This document shows, in pieces, positions 1 to 6,732 of a DNA stretch of 11,321 nt (the stretch's first letter is position 1; every line of letters starts with the position of its first letter). Below the pieces are notes generated by a model. The model ran no database searches. It saw only the letters and a list, made by a program, of their open reading frames with translations, and was not told the origin of the DNA. Source of the DNA: Alphaproteobacteria bacterium (GTDB lineage: Bacteria; Pseudomonadota; Alphaproteobacteria; SP197); contig JAJEBJ010000448.1 in assembly GCA_022822575.1 (NCBI GenBank), forward strand, positions 1-11,321, read 5' to 3'. The position numbers and the translations under genes are program-made.

Positions 1-323
1 CCTGCAACAGCCTGGCACTGGTCGGGCAGGTGAACATCGGTGAGCACCGGGCAGCCCAGTCGGGACCGTACGTCATCCAGGATCCGCAGTCCCTCGTCCA
101 TGCCGGCGCCGCGGGCGCCATCAAGGCTCGTCCTGTTGGCCTTGTCGAAGGAGCTCTTGTAGATGAAGCCGATGTCCCGTCGGGCAGTCATGGTCAACAG
201 CCGCTCCGCCACGAAGAACGCGTGATCGCGATTCTCGATCTGGCAGGGTCCGGATATCAGGACGAAGGGAAGGTCATTGCCTATCGTGACGGAACCGGCA
301 CGCACATGACGCCCGCTCAGCAT
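1..323 (-). CDS. kdsA: 3-deoxy-8-phosphooctulonate (Kdo-8-P) synthase, N-terminal part
   Basis: Condenses phosphoenolpyruvate with D-arabinose 5-phosphate to give Kdo-8-phosphate in the cytoplasm, an early step towards the Kdo sugar of LPS. Only the first 107 codons are present; the rest lies beyond the left edge. Reading from ATG at 323-321, the protein shows NDLPFVLISGPCQIE (residues 16-30), the KdsA signature KSSFDKANRTS (56-66) and LTDVH (94-98), all on the start of the TIM barrel. Cys27 in SGPC aligns, from memory, with the metal-binding Cys of the metal-dependent class, where the E. coli enzyme has Asn. The start codon follows the pyrG stop by only 3 nt and has no clear Shine-Dalgarno sequence, so translation is probably coupled to pyrG. 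DAHP synthase is less likely because of the KANR motif. Confidence 0.95.
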   Translation of the reverse strand, partial: MLSGRHVRAGSVTIGNDLPFVLISGPCQIENRDHAFFVAERLLTMTARRDIGFIYKSSFDKANRTSLDGARGAGMDEGLRILDDVRSRLGCPVLTDVHLPDQCQAVA

Positions 324-326
324 GCT

Positions 327-1955
327 TCAGACCAGTCTCGATTGTGTCACGGCCGCCTCGATGAAGGATGCGAAGAGCGGATGCGGATCGAAGGGACGCG
401 ACTTGAGCTCCGGATGAAACTGAACCCCGACAAACCAGGGATGATCGCCCAGTTCGACGATTTCCGGCAGTTGGCCATCCGGCGACAGGCCCGAAAACAC
501 CAGTCCGTGCTGTTCCAGGATGAATCGGTAGTTGATGTTGACCTCATAGCGGTGCCGGTGCCGTTCGCTGATGAGGTCACTGCGGTAGATATCGGCCACC
601 CGGGTACCCTTGGTGATGGCGCAATCAAAGGCCCCAAGACGCATGGTGCCACCAAGGTCGCTGTCGCCGGTGCGTGTCTCGATCCTGTTGCCGTCGGTCC
701 ATTCCGTCAGCAGGCCCACCACCGGATCCCGTGCCGGACCGAACTCCGTCGATGAGGCACCCTCGATTCCGGCCATGTTCCGCGACACCTCGATGACCGC
801 CATCTGCATTCCGAAACAGATTCCGAAGTAAGGAATGCGGTGCTCTCTGGCGAAGGAGACGGCGGCGATCTTGCCACGGGTGCCACGCGAGCCGAACCCA
901 CCGGGCACCAGGATGCCATCAACCGAATCGAGATGGGCCACCACATCCTCGCGCTCGAACACTTCGGAATCGATCCAGCGCAAACCGACTCTCACCCGGT
1001 TGGCAATGCCTCCGTGGGCCAGCGCCTCGTTGAGTGACTTGTAGGCGTCGGCCAGGCCGGTGTACTTGCCGACAACGGCAATGGTGACTTCGTCCTCCGG
1101 ACTGCGGATGCCATTCACCACCCGGCGCCATGACTGGAGGTCGGGCGTGTGTTCATCGTCCATGGCGAAGGCCTTCAGAACTTCGCCGTCGAGTCCCGCC
1201 TCGTGATAGGAAACGGGGACCTGGTAGATGGTGTCGACATCGAGCGCCGGAATGACCGCCGACTCCCGTACGTTGCAGAAGAGTGCGATCTTGCTGCGTT
1301 CGCTTTCCGGGATCTCGCGTTCGCAACGGCACACAAGGATATCCGGTTGCAGGCCGATCGACCGCAGTTCCTTGACGGAATGCTGGGTTGGCTTGGTCTT
1401 GAGTTCGCCGGATGCATTCAGATAGGGCACAAGGGTGTGGTGAATGAGGATCGAATGGCGCCGGGGAAGTTCCTGCACCATTTGCCGTATGGCCTCCAGG
1501 AATGGCAGGCCCTCGATATCCCCGACCGTGCCGCCGACCTCGCACAGGACAAAGTCGGCACCGTCGGTATCCGCCCGAATGTACTCCTTGATGACGTCGG
1601 TGACGTGGGGAATGACCTGGACGGTTCCACCGAGATAATCGCCCCGTCGTTCGCGTGTCAGCACATCCGAATAGACCCGTCCGCTCGTCACCGTATCCGA
1701 ACGGCGCGCCGGAACGCCGGTGAACCGTTCATAGTGTCCGAGGTCGAGATCGGTCTCGGCGCCATCGTCCGTGACGAACACCTCTCCGTGCTGGTACGGG
1801 TTCATGGTTCCGGGATCAACGTTGAGGTACGGATCGAACTTGCGCAGTCGGACCGAGTAGCCACGGGACTGCAGAAGGGCACCCAGCGCGGCGGTCGTCA
1901 ATCCCTTGCCGAGGGACGACACCACGCCGCCGGTCACGAAAATGTATCGTGTCAT
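327..1955 (-). CDS. pyrG: CTP synthase (glutamine-hydrolysing)
   Basis: Converts UTP to CTP using ATP and glutamine, the last step of pyrimidine nucleotide synthesis, in the cytoplasm. The 542 residues match the usual length. The N-terminal synthetase domain (about 1-265) opens with YIFVTGGVVSSLGKG (4-18), followed by KFDPYLNVDPGTMNP (39-53) and CEVGGTVGDIEG (138-149). The C-terminal class I glutamine amidotransferase domain (about 290-535) has the oxyanion loop GGFGSRG (352-358), the nucleophile Cys380 in GICFGMQ, and His514 and Glu516 in VQFHPE. All key residues are present. The ATG at 1955-1953 starts directly at the conserved N-terminus. It lies 88 nt downstream of secG and 3 nt before kdsA, which suggests shared transcription. 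Confidence 0.98.
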   Translation of the reverse strand: MTRYIFVTGGVVSSLGKGLTTAALGALLQSRGYSVRLRKFDPYLNVDPGTMNPYQHGEVFVTDDGAETDLDLGHYERFTGVPARRSDTVTSGRVYSDVLTRERRGDYLGGTVQVIPHVTDVIKEYIRADTDGADFVLCEVGGTVGDIEGLPFLEAIRQMVQELPRRHSILIHHTLVPYLNASGELKTKPTQHSVKELRSIGLQPDILVCRCEREIPESERSKIALFCNVRESAVIPALDVDTIYQVPVSYHEAGLDGEVLKAFAMDDEHTPDLQSWRRVVNGIRSPEDEVTIAVVGKYTGLADAYKSLNEALAHGGIANRVRVGLRWIDSEVFEREDVVAHLDSVDGILVPGGFGSRGTRGKIAAVSFAREHRIPYFGICFGMQMAVIEVSRNMAGIEGASSTEFGPARDPVVGLLTEWTDGNRIETRTGDSDLGGTMRLGAFDCAITKGTRVADIYRSDLISERHRHRYEVNINYRFILEQHGLVFSGLSPDGQLPEIVELGDHPWFVGVQFHPELKSRPFDPHPLFASFIEAAVTQSRLV

Positions 1956-2016
1956 GGAAGCTCAACGTAACACACGGCCCTGCCGGACAAAGTGGCGGGG
2001 ATCACGCCTGCTGTGG

Positions 2017-2032
2017 AAAAACGGTTCGCCGT
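2017..2032 (-). terminator. Weak hairpin plus T-run between secG and pyrG
   Basis: Read on the minus strand, a 4-bp stem ACGG/CCGT closes a CGAA loop (2032-2021) and is followed by TTTT (2020-2017), 11 nt after the secG stop. The shape is that of an intrinsic terminator, but a 4-bp stem is well below the usual strength. At most it would act as a leaky terminator or pause between secG and pyrG; it may be chance. Confidence 0.2.
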
Positions 2033-2043
2033 GCCTTCGGGCG

Positions 2044-2352
2044 TCATTCCGAAGTCGGCACGACGGGGAAGGTCTCAACCGGCGCCTGCGTCTCGATGTC
2101 GTCGACAATCGAGACGCTCTCGCCACGATCTGACACCAGGATGCTGAGTGCCAGACTGGAGACGAAGAAGAGCGCGGCGACGATCGCCGTGGCACGCGTC
2201 ATCATGCTTGCCGTACCGCGTGCGGACATCAGTCCCTGCATGTTGCCGCCACCGCCCATTCCGAGGCCGCCGCCCTCACCCCTCTGCAACAGGACGAGTC
2301 CGACAATGGCCAGGGCGAAGAGTACATGCAGAATGAGAAGGATGGTCTGCAC
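2044..2352 (-). CDS. secG: Preprotein translocase subunit SecG
   Basis: Small inner-membrane subunit of the SecYEG channel that assists SecA-driven protein export. The 102 residues give two hydrophobic spans (about 3-23 and 53-73) joined by the glycine-rich SecG loop QRGEGGGLGMGGGG (23-36). A hydrophilic, acidic tail of about 28 residues follows (DDIETQAPVETF and on), a common alphaproteobacterial extension. The start is GTG (2352-2350): it has GAGG 6 nt upstream, and the protein begins exactly where SecG homologues begin; the upstream ATG at 2368 is out of frame. The gene lies 66 nt after tpiA and 88 nt before pyrG on the same strand, as in many alphaproteobacteria. Confidence 0.95.
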   Translation of the reverse strand: MQTILLILHVLFALAIVGLVLLQRGEGGGLGMGGGGNMQGLMSARGTASMMTRATAIVAALFFVSSLALSILVSDRGESVSIVDDIETQAPVETFPVVPTSE

Positions 2353-2358
2353 GGCAGG

Positions 2359-2362
2359 CCTC
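2359..2362 (-). promoter_or_regulatory. Shine-Dalgarno GAGG for the GTG-started secG
   Basis: On the minus strand GAGG is followed by 6 nt (CCTGCC) and then GTG. This spacing supports GTG at 2352-2350 as the secG start. Confidence 0.6.
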
Positions 2363-2418
2363 GCACATGTTCACCGCGCCGCCGATGTAGCACAGCGCAC
2401 CCGGCAGTGCCACACACT

Positions 2419-3159
2419 TCAGGCTGGCGCGCCGTCGGTGGCGATTTGCCAGAACCGTTCGGGGTCGAGACTGGCTCCGCCGATGAGCAGGCCATCCACC
2501 TGTTCGATGGCGAGAAGTTCGCGAGAATTCGACGGATTGACGGAACCGCCGTAGAGAAGCCGTACACCATCTCCCAACCGAGCCATCAGCTGCTGCTTGA
2601 GAAAACGGTGCATGGCGAGCACGTCCGCCGCACTCGCGGTGTCACCGGTGCCGATGGCCCACACAGGCTCCCAGGCGATGACGGTGTTGGCCGCAGTGGC
2701 GCCTGCCGGCAACGATCGGGTCAACTGATCCGCCGTTGTATCAAAGGCCTTGCCCTCCCGCCGTTCGTTCCGGTTTTCTCCAATGCAGATAATGGCGACG
2801 AGACCGGCCTGGTGGGCGGCCAAGGCCTTCTTCCTGACATCGTGGCTGCTCTCCCGGTGAAGTGACCGACGCTCCGAATGACCCACCAGAACATGGCTGC
2901 ACCCGAGATCCGCCAGCATGGTGGCAGCGATATCGCCGGTGAACGCGCCATGTGTCTCGTGATGGCAGTCCTGGGCGCCCAAGAGTATTCCGGCGTCGCG
3001 CAAAGGCCGTGCCAGCGTGCCGAGCAGCGTCGTCGGAGGACATACAAGGACGTCACAGGGAAGGCCGCTTCTCGTCTTTTCGGCAAGCCTGCGGGCCTGA
3101 TCTCCTGCCCAAACCAGGGTGCCGTGCATCTTCCAGTTGCCTGCAATCAGTGAGCGCAT
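2419..3159 (-). CDS. tpiA: Triose-phosphate isomerase
   Basis: Interconverts dihydroxyacetone phosphate and glyceraldehyde 3-phosphate in glycolysis and gluconeogenesis; cytoplasmic TIM barrel, normally a dimer. The 246 residues are typical. NWKM has Asn8 and Lys10, the catalytic electrophile His94 is in VGHSERR (92-98), the catalytic base Glu164 is in AWEPVWAIGTG (162-172, with loop 6), and the phosphate-binding segments are LLYGGSV (201-207) and GLLIGGASL (223-231). The frame stays open 32 codons further upstream (to 3255), but ATG at 3159-3157 fits because MRSLIAGNWKM is the family N-terminus and AGGGG lies just upstream. It is the first gene of the leftward group, divergent from the ppiD-like gene. 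Confidence 0.97.
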   Translation of the reverse strand: MRSLIAGNWKMHGTLVWAGDQARRLAEKTRSGLPCDVLVCPPTTLLGTLARPLRDAGILLGAQDCHHETHGAFTGDIAATMLADLGCSHVLVGHSERRSLHRESSHDVRKKALAAHQAGLVAIICIGENRNERREGKAFDTTADQLTRSLPAGATAANTVIAWEPVWAIGTGDTASAADVLAMHRFLKQQLMARLGDGVRLLYGGSVNPSNSRELLAIEQVDGLLIGGASLDPERFWQIATDGAPA

Positions 3160-3187
3160 GGGACCCCTGCAACCCGTGATGGGACCC
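3158..3187. repeat. Direct repeat of ATGGGACCC at the tpiA start
   Basis: ATGGGACCC occurs at 3158-3166 and again at 3179-3187, exactly 21 bp apart (two helical turns). On the minus strand the copies read GGGTCCCAT; the inner copy overlaps the tpiA start codon and the outer lies in the presumed leader. GGGACCC is a near-palindrome, so a pair of protein sites is conceivable, as is a small duplication of the start context. Confidence 0.5.
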
Positions 3188-3188
3188 T

Positions 3189-3217
3189 TCAATAGAGCGA
3201 TGCCGGTGCCGGAACAA
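3189..3217 (-). promoter_or_regulatory. Possible weak promoter for tpiA
   Basis: On the minus strand TTGTTC (3217-3212) and TATTGA (3194-3189) are separated by 17 nt. Each matches only 3 of 6 consensus bases, so the call rests mainly on spacing and on a divergent gene needing a start site here. Confidence 0.22.
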
Positions 3218-3246
3218 GATCGCCACGCAGTCCGAACTCCCATGCC

Positions 3247-3263
3247 GGACAACACGGTTGTCC
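3247..3263. promoter_or_regulatory. Perfect inverted repeat, candidate operator
   Basis: GGACAAC-ACG-GTTGTCC is a perfect 7-bp inverted repeat with a 3-bp centre. It lies in the 153-bp divergent region between tpiA and the ppiD-like gene. Its right arm coincides with the -35 hexamer of the rightward promoter, as expected for a dimeric regulator's site. No T-run follows, so it is not a terminator. The regulator is unknown. Confidence 0.45.
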
Positions 3264-3286
3264 AAGCGTGCCGGTGAACCTAGAAT
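3258..3286 (+). promoter_or_regulatory. Sigma-70-type promoter for the ppiD-trp-moa transcription unit
   Basis: TTGTCC (3258-3263, 4/6 match) and TAGAAT (3281-3286, 5/6 match) are separated by the ideal 17 nt. A start near 3293 would leave a short leader of about 20 nt before the ATG at 3313. This is the only convincing promoter I see upstream of trpE on this strand. Confidence 0.55.
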
Positions 3287-3312
3287 GAATCGTTGCAATC
3301 CGTGATCTCTCC

Positions 3313-5157
3313 ATGCTGACAAAGCTTCGTGAAGGCGCCTCGTCGTGGCCCGCCAAGGTGATACTGTGTGTCGTCGCTCTCAGTTTCGTCGGCTGGGGTG
3401 TCGGCGATATCTTCGTTAGCCGGGGAGAGACCAAGGTTGCCGAGGTGGGCGATGCCGCCATAGACGTTCGCGACCTGCAGGTGGCCTACCGCAATCGCAT
3501 CAGATCCCTGCAGTCCAGCGGTATCCGGATCGACCCTGGTACCGATCTGGCACGCCAGCAGGCAAGACTCGCCCTCGAACAGCTTGTGCAGGACACAATG
3601 CTCGACCAGGCGGCGGCGACGTTCGGTATCACGACGAGCGACGCCACCCTGAGGGCCGCCATCGTCAACAACGAGATGTTTCACGACGTCGCCGGCAACT
3701 TTGACGCCAATGTCTTTGCCGGCATTCTGTCGATGAACGGACTCACCGAGGAAACCTACCTCGCCGGTCTCGGTCGCGGCATTGCCCGCAACCAGCTGAT
3801 CGCCAGTCTGGGTGCCCTGCCCTCCCTGCCCGATGAACTAGTCCGCAGAATCACGCAGCACCGTCACGAAGAGAGAACGGCGGAACTGGCGGTCATTCCC
3901 AACGACGCCCTGGTTGCCCGACCTGAGCCGCAGGAAGGCGAACTGGCTTCGTGGTTTGCCGAGCGGACCGGAGCCTATGGCGCGCCGGAGTACCGCTCGG
4001 CGTCCTATCTCCTGGTCCACGCCGAGGATATCGCTGGGGCGATCGACATAGCACCCGAAGAGATCGCGGCGGCCTATGGTGCGGCGCCTGAACGGTGGAC
4101 CGTGCCGGAGCGCCGTCTGGTCCGACAGGCCCGCTTCGCGACACGAGATGAGGCTGAGGAAGCTCTTGCCCTGCCTTTTGACGCAATCGCGTCCGGGGAC
4201 AGACAGGCCCGGTGGCTTCAGCGCAACGATCTCCTTGATGAACTTGCCGAACCGGTGTTCGGTGCCATCGAAGGTGATATTGCCGGCCCCGTTGAATCTC
4301 CCCTGGGCGGCTGGCTGCTCTACAGCATCGACGAAGTCGAGGATCAGGTCGTGACATCCCTGGAAGAGGCACATGACATGATTCGCGGCGAGCTTGCTCT
4401 CGCACAGGCACGTTATGCCCTCTTTGACCTTGCCGACGATCTCGATGATCTCATAGCGGCCGGTGCTTCCCCCGCCGAGATGGCGTCGACCCTGGATCTC
4501 GAACTGAAGACAGTCGAAAGGGTGTCGGCAAGTGGCCTGACCGCGGATGCCGGCTTGCTCCAGATCATCCCTGAAACACCCGAGTTTCTGGAGGAGGTCT
4601 TCCTTGCCCACCTCAATTTCGTCTCGACGGTCCTGGAAACCGACGACGGTGGTCTGCTGGTCGTCGAGGTCACGGAGATCGTGCCGGCCCGCTCGCGCGA
4701 TCTCGACGAGGTGCGCAGCGATGTTCTTGCGGACTGGCGAGCTGAACACCAGACGGAACTCGCGGCGCGCGAAGCAGAGCGTCTTGCCGGCAGCGCCGGT
4801 TCGACGGGTGATCTGAACGATGTCTTCGGCTTTACCGGTGTGGCCTTCGACGTGACCGAGCCCTTCATGCGCCACTCCATGCCGCCGGTCGCAAACCTTT
4901 CCTTCGCGACTGTGGAAGCCCTCTTTGACGCACGTCCAGGTGACACGGTGGTGCGGAGTTCCGACGATGGCCGTCACCAGGTGGTGGCCCGCCTTGTCGA
5001 CATCATCGATGCGGGCCACTCGCCAGAGGATACATCGGCGGTCGGTGACAGGCTGCGACAGGGCGTCATTCGCGACATCAGTGCAAGACTCGTCTCCCGC
5101 CTGCGCGAAGACGTGACGTTCAGCATCAATGACGACATGATCGATCAGTCATTCTGA
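3313..5157 (+). CDS. PpiD-like periplasmic folding factor (SurA N-domain/peptidyl-prolyl isomerase family)
   Basis: Membrane-anchored protein of the PpiD/SurA family, thought to hold and help fold exported proteins near the Sec channel. The short cytoplasmic N-terminus (1-13) and single membrane span (about 14-35, ending in the family's GWGVGDIF) place the rest in the periplasm. Residues about 37-180 form the SurA-like helical chaperone domain (VGDAAIDVRDLQVAYRNRI at 45-63). Residues about 264-343 look like a parvulin domain: VPERRLVRQARF starts it and FGAIEGDIAGPVESPLGGWLLYSIDEV ends it. The usual middle stretch with the catalytic region and GGDLGW segment is largely missing, so isomerase activity is doubtful. 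E. coli PpiD is likewise reported inactive as an isomerase. The ATG is chosen because LREGASSW plus the span matches the family start; no strong ribosome site is visible. It ends 1 nt before trpE. Confidence 0.88.
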   Translation: MLTKLREGASSWPAKVILCVVALSFVGWGVGDIFVSRGETKVAEVGDAAIDVRDLQVAYRNRIRSLQSSGIRIDPGTDLARQQARLALEQLVQDTMLDQAAATFGITTSDATLRAAIVNNEMFHDVAGNFDANVFAGILSMNGLTEETYLAGLGRGIARNQLIASLGALPSLPDELVRRITQHRHEERTAELAVIPNDALVARPEPQEGELASWFAERTGAYGAPEYRSASYLLVHAEDIAGAIDIAPEEIAAAYGAAPERWTVPERRLVRQARFATRDEAEEALALPFDAIASGDRQARWLQRNDLLDELAEPVFGAIEGDIAGPVESPLGGWLLYSIDEVEDQVVTSLEEAHDMIRGELALAQARYALFDLADDLDDLIAAGASPAEMASTLDLELKTVERVSASGLTADAGLLQIIPETPEFLEEVFLAHLNFVSTVLETDDGGLLVVEVTEIVPARSRDLDEVRSDVLADWRAEHQTELAAREAERLAGSAGSTGDLNDVFGFTGVAFDVTEPFMRHSMPPVANLSFATVEALFDARPGDTVVRSSDDGRHQVVARLVDIIDAGHSPEDTSAVGDRLRQGVIRDISARLVSRLREDVTFSINDDMIDQSF

Positions 5158-5158
5158 G

Positions 5159-6688
5159 ATGGCAGAATACGATCCCGGTTATCCGCTGTTCGAGGAGCAG
5201 TATCGAAACGCCGCGCCACAGGTCGTGTGGACACGACTCGTGGCCGATCTTGAGACACCCGTCTCGGCGATGCTCAGGATTGCCGGGTCGCAGACCAATA
5301 CCTTCCTGCTGGAGTCCGTCGAGGGAGGTGAATCGAGGGGGCGATATTCGATCATCGGCATGCGCCCCGATCTCGTCTGGCGATGCCACGGCAACCGGGC
5401 GGATATCAACCGCAGCGCGCGCTATGAACCGGATGCCTTCGTCGAGGAAGATGTCGGTGCAATCGAGTCCCTTAAGCGCATTGTCAGGGAGTGCGCGATC
5501 CCGTTGCCGGAAACCCTGCCGCCCATGGCGTCAGCACTGGTGGGCTATGTCGGGTACGAGATGGTACGTCTCATGGAACGCCTGCCGACCGAAGCGCCCA
5601 GGGCACTCGACGTGCCCGACGGCCTGCTCATCCGCCCGACGATCATGGCCATCTTCGACAACGTGGCGGACGAAGTCACCATCGTCACGCCGGTCTGGCC
5701 TGCGGCAGACATCCCTGCCCGCTCTGCCTATGCGAGAGCCTGTGAGCGACTTTCCGATGTCGTGGCGGACTTCGACCGTCCACTCCCTGCCAGCGGATAC
5801 ACGATCGGTGACGACGAGTCCGCAACGGCGGTTTCCAACACGCCTCACGAGCAGTTTCTTGAAATGGTGGAGAAGGCCAAGGACTACATCCATGCGGGTG
5901 ATGCCTTCCAGATCGTGCTGTCCCAGCGCTTTGACCTGCCCTTCACCCTGCCTCCCTTTGCCTATTACCGGGCGTTGAGGCGGGTCAATCCCTCACCGTT
6001 TCTGTTCTATCTCAATTTCGACAGCTTTGCGGTCGTCGGATCGAGTCCGGAGATACTCGTGCGGGTGAGAGATCAACGTGTGACCGTCCGCCCGCTCGCG
6101 GGGACCCGCCGGCGGGGAGATGATGCGACCGAGGACCAGGAACTCGGTGACGAACTGTTGGCGGACGCCAAGGAACGTGCCGAACACCTGATGCTGCTTG
6201 ATCTCGGACGCAACGACGTCGGCCGTGTCGCCAGGATCGGCAGTGTCCAGGTGACCGAGAGCTTCCAGATCGAACGCTACAGCCACGTCATGCACATCAG
6301 TTCCAATGTCGAAGGCGAGATTAAGGATGGATGCGATGCCATCGATGCCCTCGTCGCGGGATTCCCGGCCGGTACGGTAAGCGGTGCGCCGAAGGTACGC
6401 GCCATGGAAATCATCGACGAACTCGAGACGGACCGCCGCGGTGTCTACGCCGGAGCCATCGGCTACTTTTCGGCAAACGGCACCATGGATACCTGTATCG
6501 CGCTGCGCACGGCGATCATTCGAAACGGTGTTCTTCATGTCCAGGCTGGCGCTGGCATTGTCGCGGACAGCGAGCCCGAGGACGAGCACGTGGAGTGCCG
6601 CAACAAGGCACGCGCGCTCCTGAGGGCGGCCGAGGAAGCGGTGGCGTTCGCCAGCCAGACACGGGGCTTCAACCCGAGGCAGACCTGA
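5159..6688 (+). CDS. trpE: Anthranilate synthase component I
   Basis: With TrpG, converts chorismate and ammonia to anthranilate, the first committed step to tryptophan. At 509 residues it has normal length. LLES (50-53) is the region linked to tryptophan feedback binding. The chorismate-binding domain (about 230-495) shows DAFQIVLSQRF (248-258), PLAGTRRRG (312-320), HLMLLDLGRND (343-353), SHVMH (375-379), GTVSGAPK (405-412) and GVYAGAIGYF (428-437). These favour TrpE over PabB, as does the trp neighbourhood. It is a stand-alone component I, not the TrpE-G fusion of rhizobia. ATG follows the upstream stop by one base (TGA-G-ATG) with no Shine-Dalgarno sequence, so coupling to the ppiD-like gene is likely. 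No leader peptide or attenuator precedes it. Confidence 0.97.
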   Translation: MAEYDPGYPLFEEQYRNAAPQVVWTRLVADLETPVSAMLRIAGSQTNTFLLESVEGGESRGRYSIIGMRPDLVWRCHGNRADINRSARYEPDAFVEEDVGAIESLKRIVRECAIPLPETLPPMASALVGYVGYEMVRLMERLPTEAPRALDVPDGLLIRPTIMAIFDNVADEVTIVTPVWPAADIPARSAYARACERLSDVVADFDRPLPASGYTIGDDESATAVSNTPHEQFLEMVEKAKDYIHAGDAFQIVLSQRFDLPFTLPPFAYYRALRRVNPSPFLFYLNFDSFAVVGSSPEILVRVRDQRVTVRPLAGTRRRGDDATEDQELGDELLADAKERAEHLMLLDLGRNDVGRVARIGSVQVTESFQIERYSHVMHISSNVEGEIKDGCDAIDALVAGFPAGTVSGAPKVRAMEIIDELETDRRGVYAGAIGYFSANGTMDTCIALRTAIIRNGVLHVQAGAGIVADSEPEDEHVECRNKARALLRAAEEAVAFASQTRGFNPRQT

Positions 6689-6694
6689 CGCATA

Positions 6695-6714
6695 GTCCGC
6701 CAGGATCGGTGGAC
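6695..6714 (+). other. RNA hairpin in the trpE-trpG gap
   Basis: GTCCGCC (6695-6701) pairs with GGTGGAC (6708-6714) across a 6-nt loop, giving seven pairs including one G-U. It occupies half of the 44-nt gap, the longest inside the trp genes. No T-run follows, so it is not an intrinsic terminator; mRNA processing or stability is possible, as is chance. Confidence 0.35.
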
Positions 6715-6732
6715 CCGGGCGGCGAAAGGGCG

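Noticed and set aside
30..755. 241-codon plus-strand frame across the kdsA start and pyrG end
   Set aside because: It spans two real minus-strand genes and their junction; the translation has no family features.
1149..1970. 273-codon open frame on the plus strand opposite pyrG
   Set aside because: It lies wholly within the clear pyrG gene on the other strand and its translation resembles no family. Long antisense frames are expected in GC-rich genes with strong third-position bias.
1956..2043. Separate promoter for pyrG
   Set aside because: TTGTCC on the minus strand has only a poor TACGTT at 15 nt spacing, so no convincing promoter is visible.
1981..3252. Shared TGCCGGACAA upstream of pyrG (1981-1990) and of tpiA (3243-3252)
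   Set aside because: A single 10-bp match is compatible with chance in this composition. Near pyrG it lacks the inverted-repeat partner and a good -10 at proper spacing.
3160..3255. 32-codon upstream extension of tpiA
   Set aside because: Triose-phosphate isomerases start near the NWKM motif; the extension has no conserved residues and would cover the intergenic repeats.
3838..5019. 393-codon minus-strand frame opposite the ppiD-like gene
   Set aside because: Composition is shadow-like (rich in Gly, Arg, His) with no recognisable motif, while the plus-strand protein has a membrane span and family motifs.
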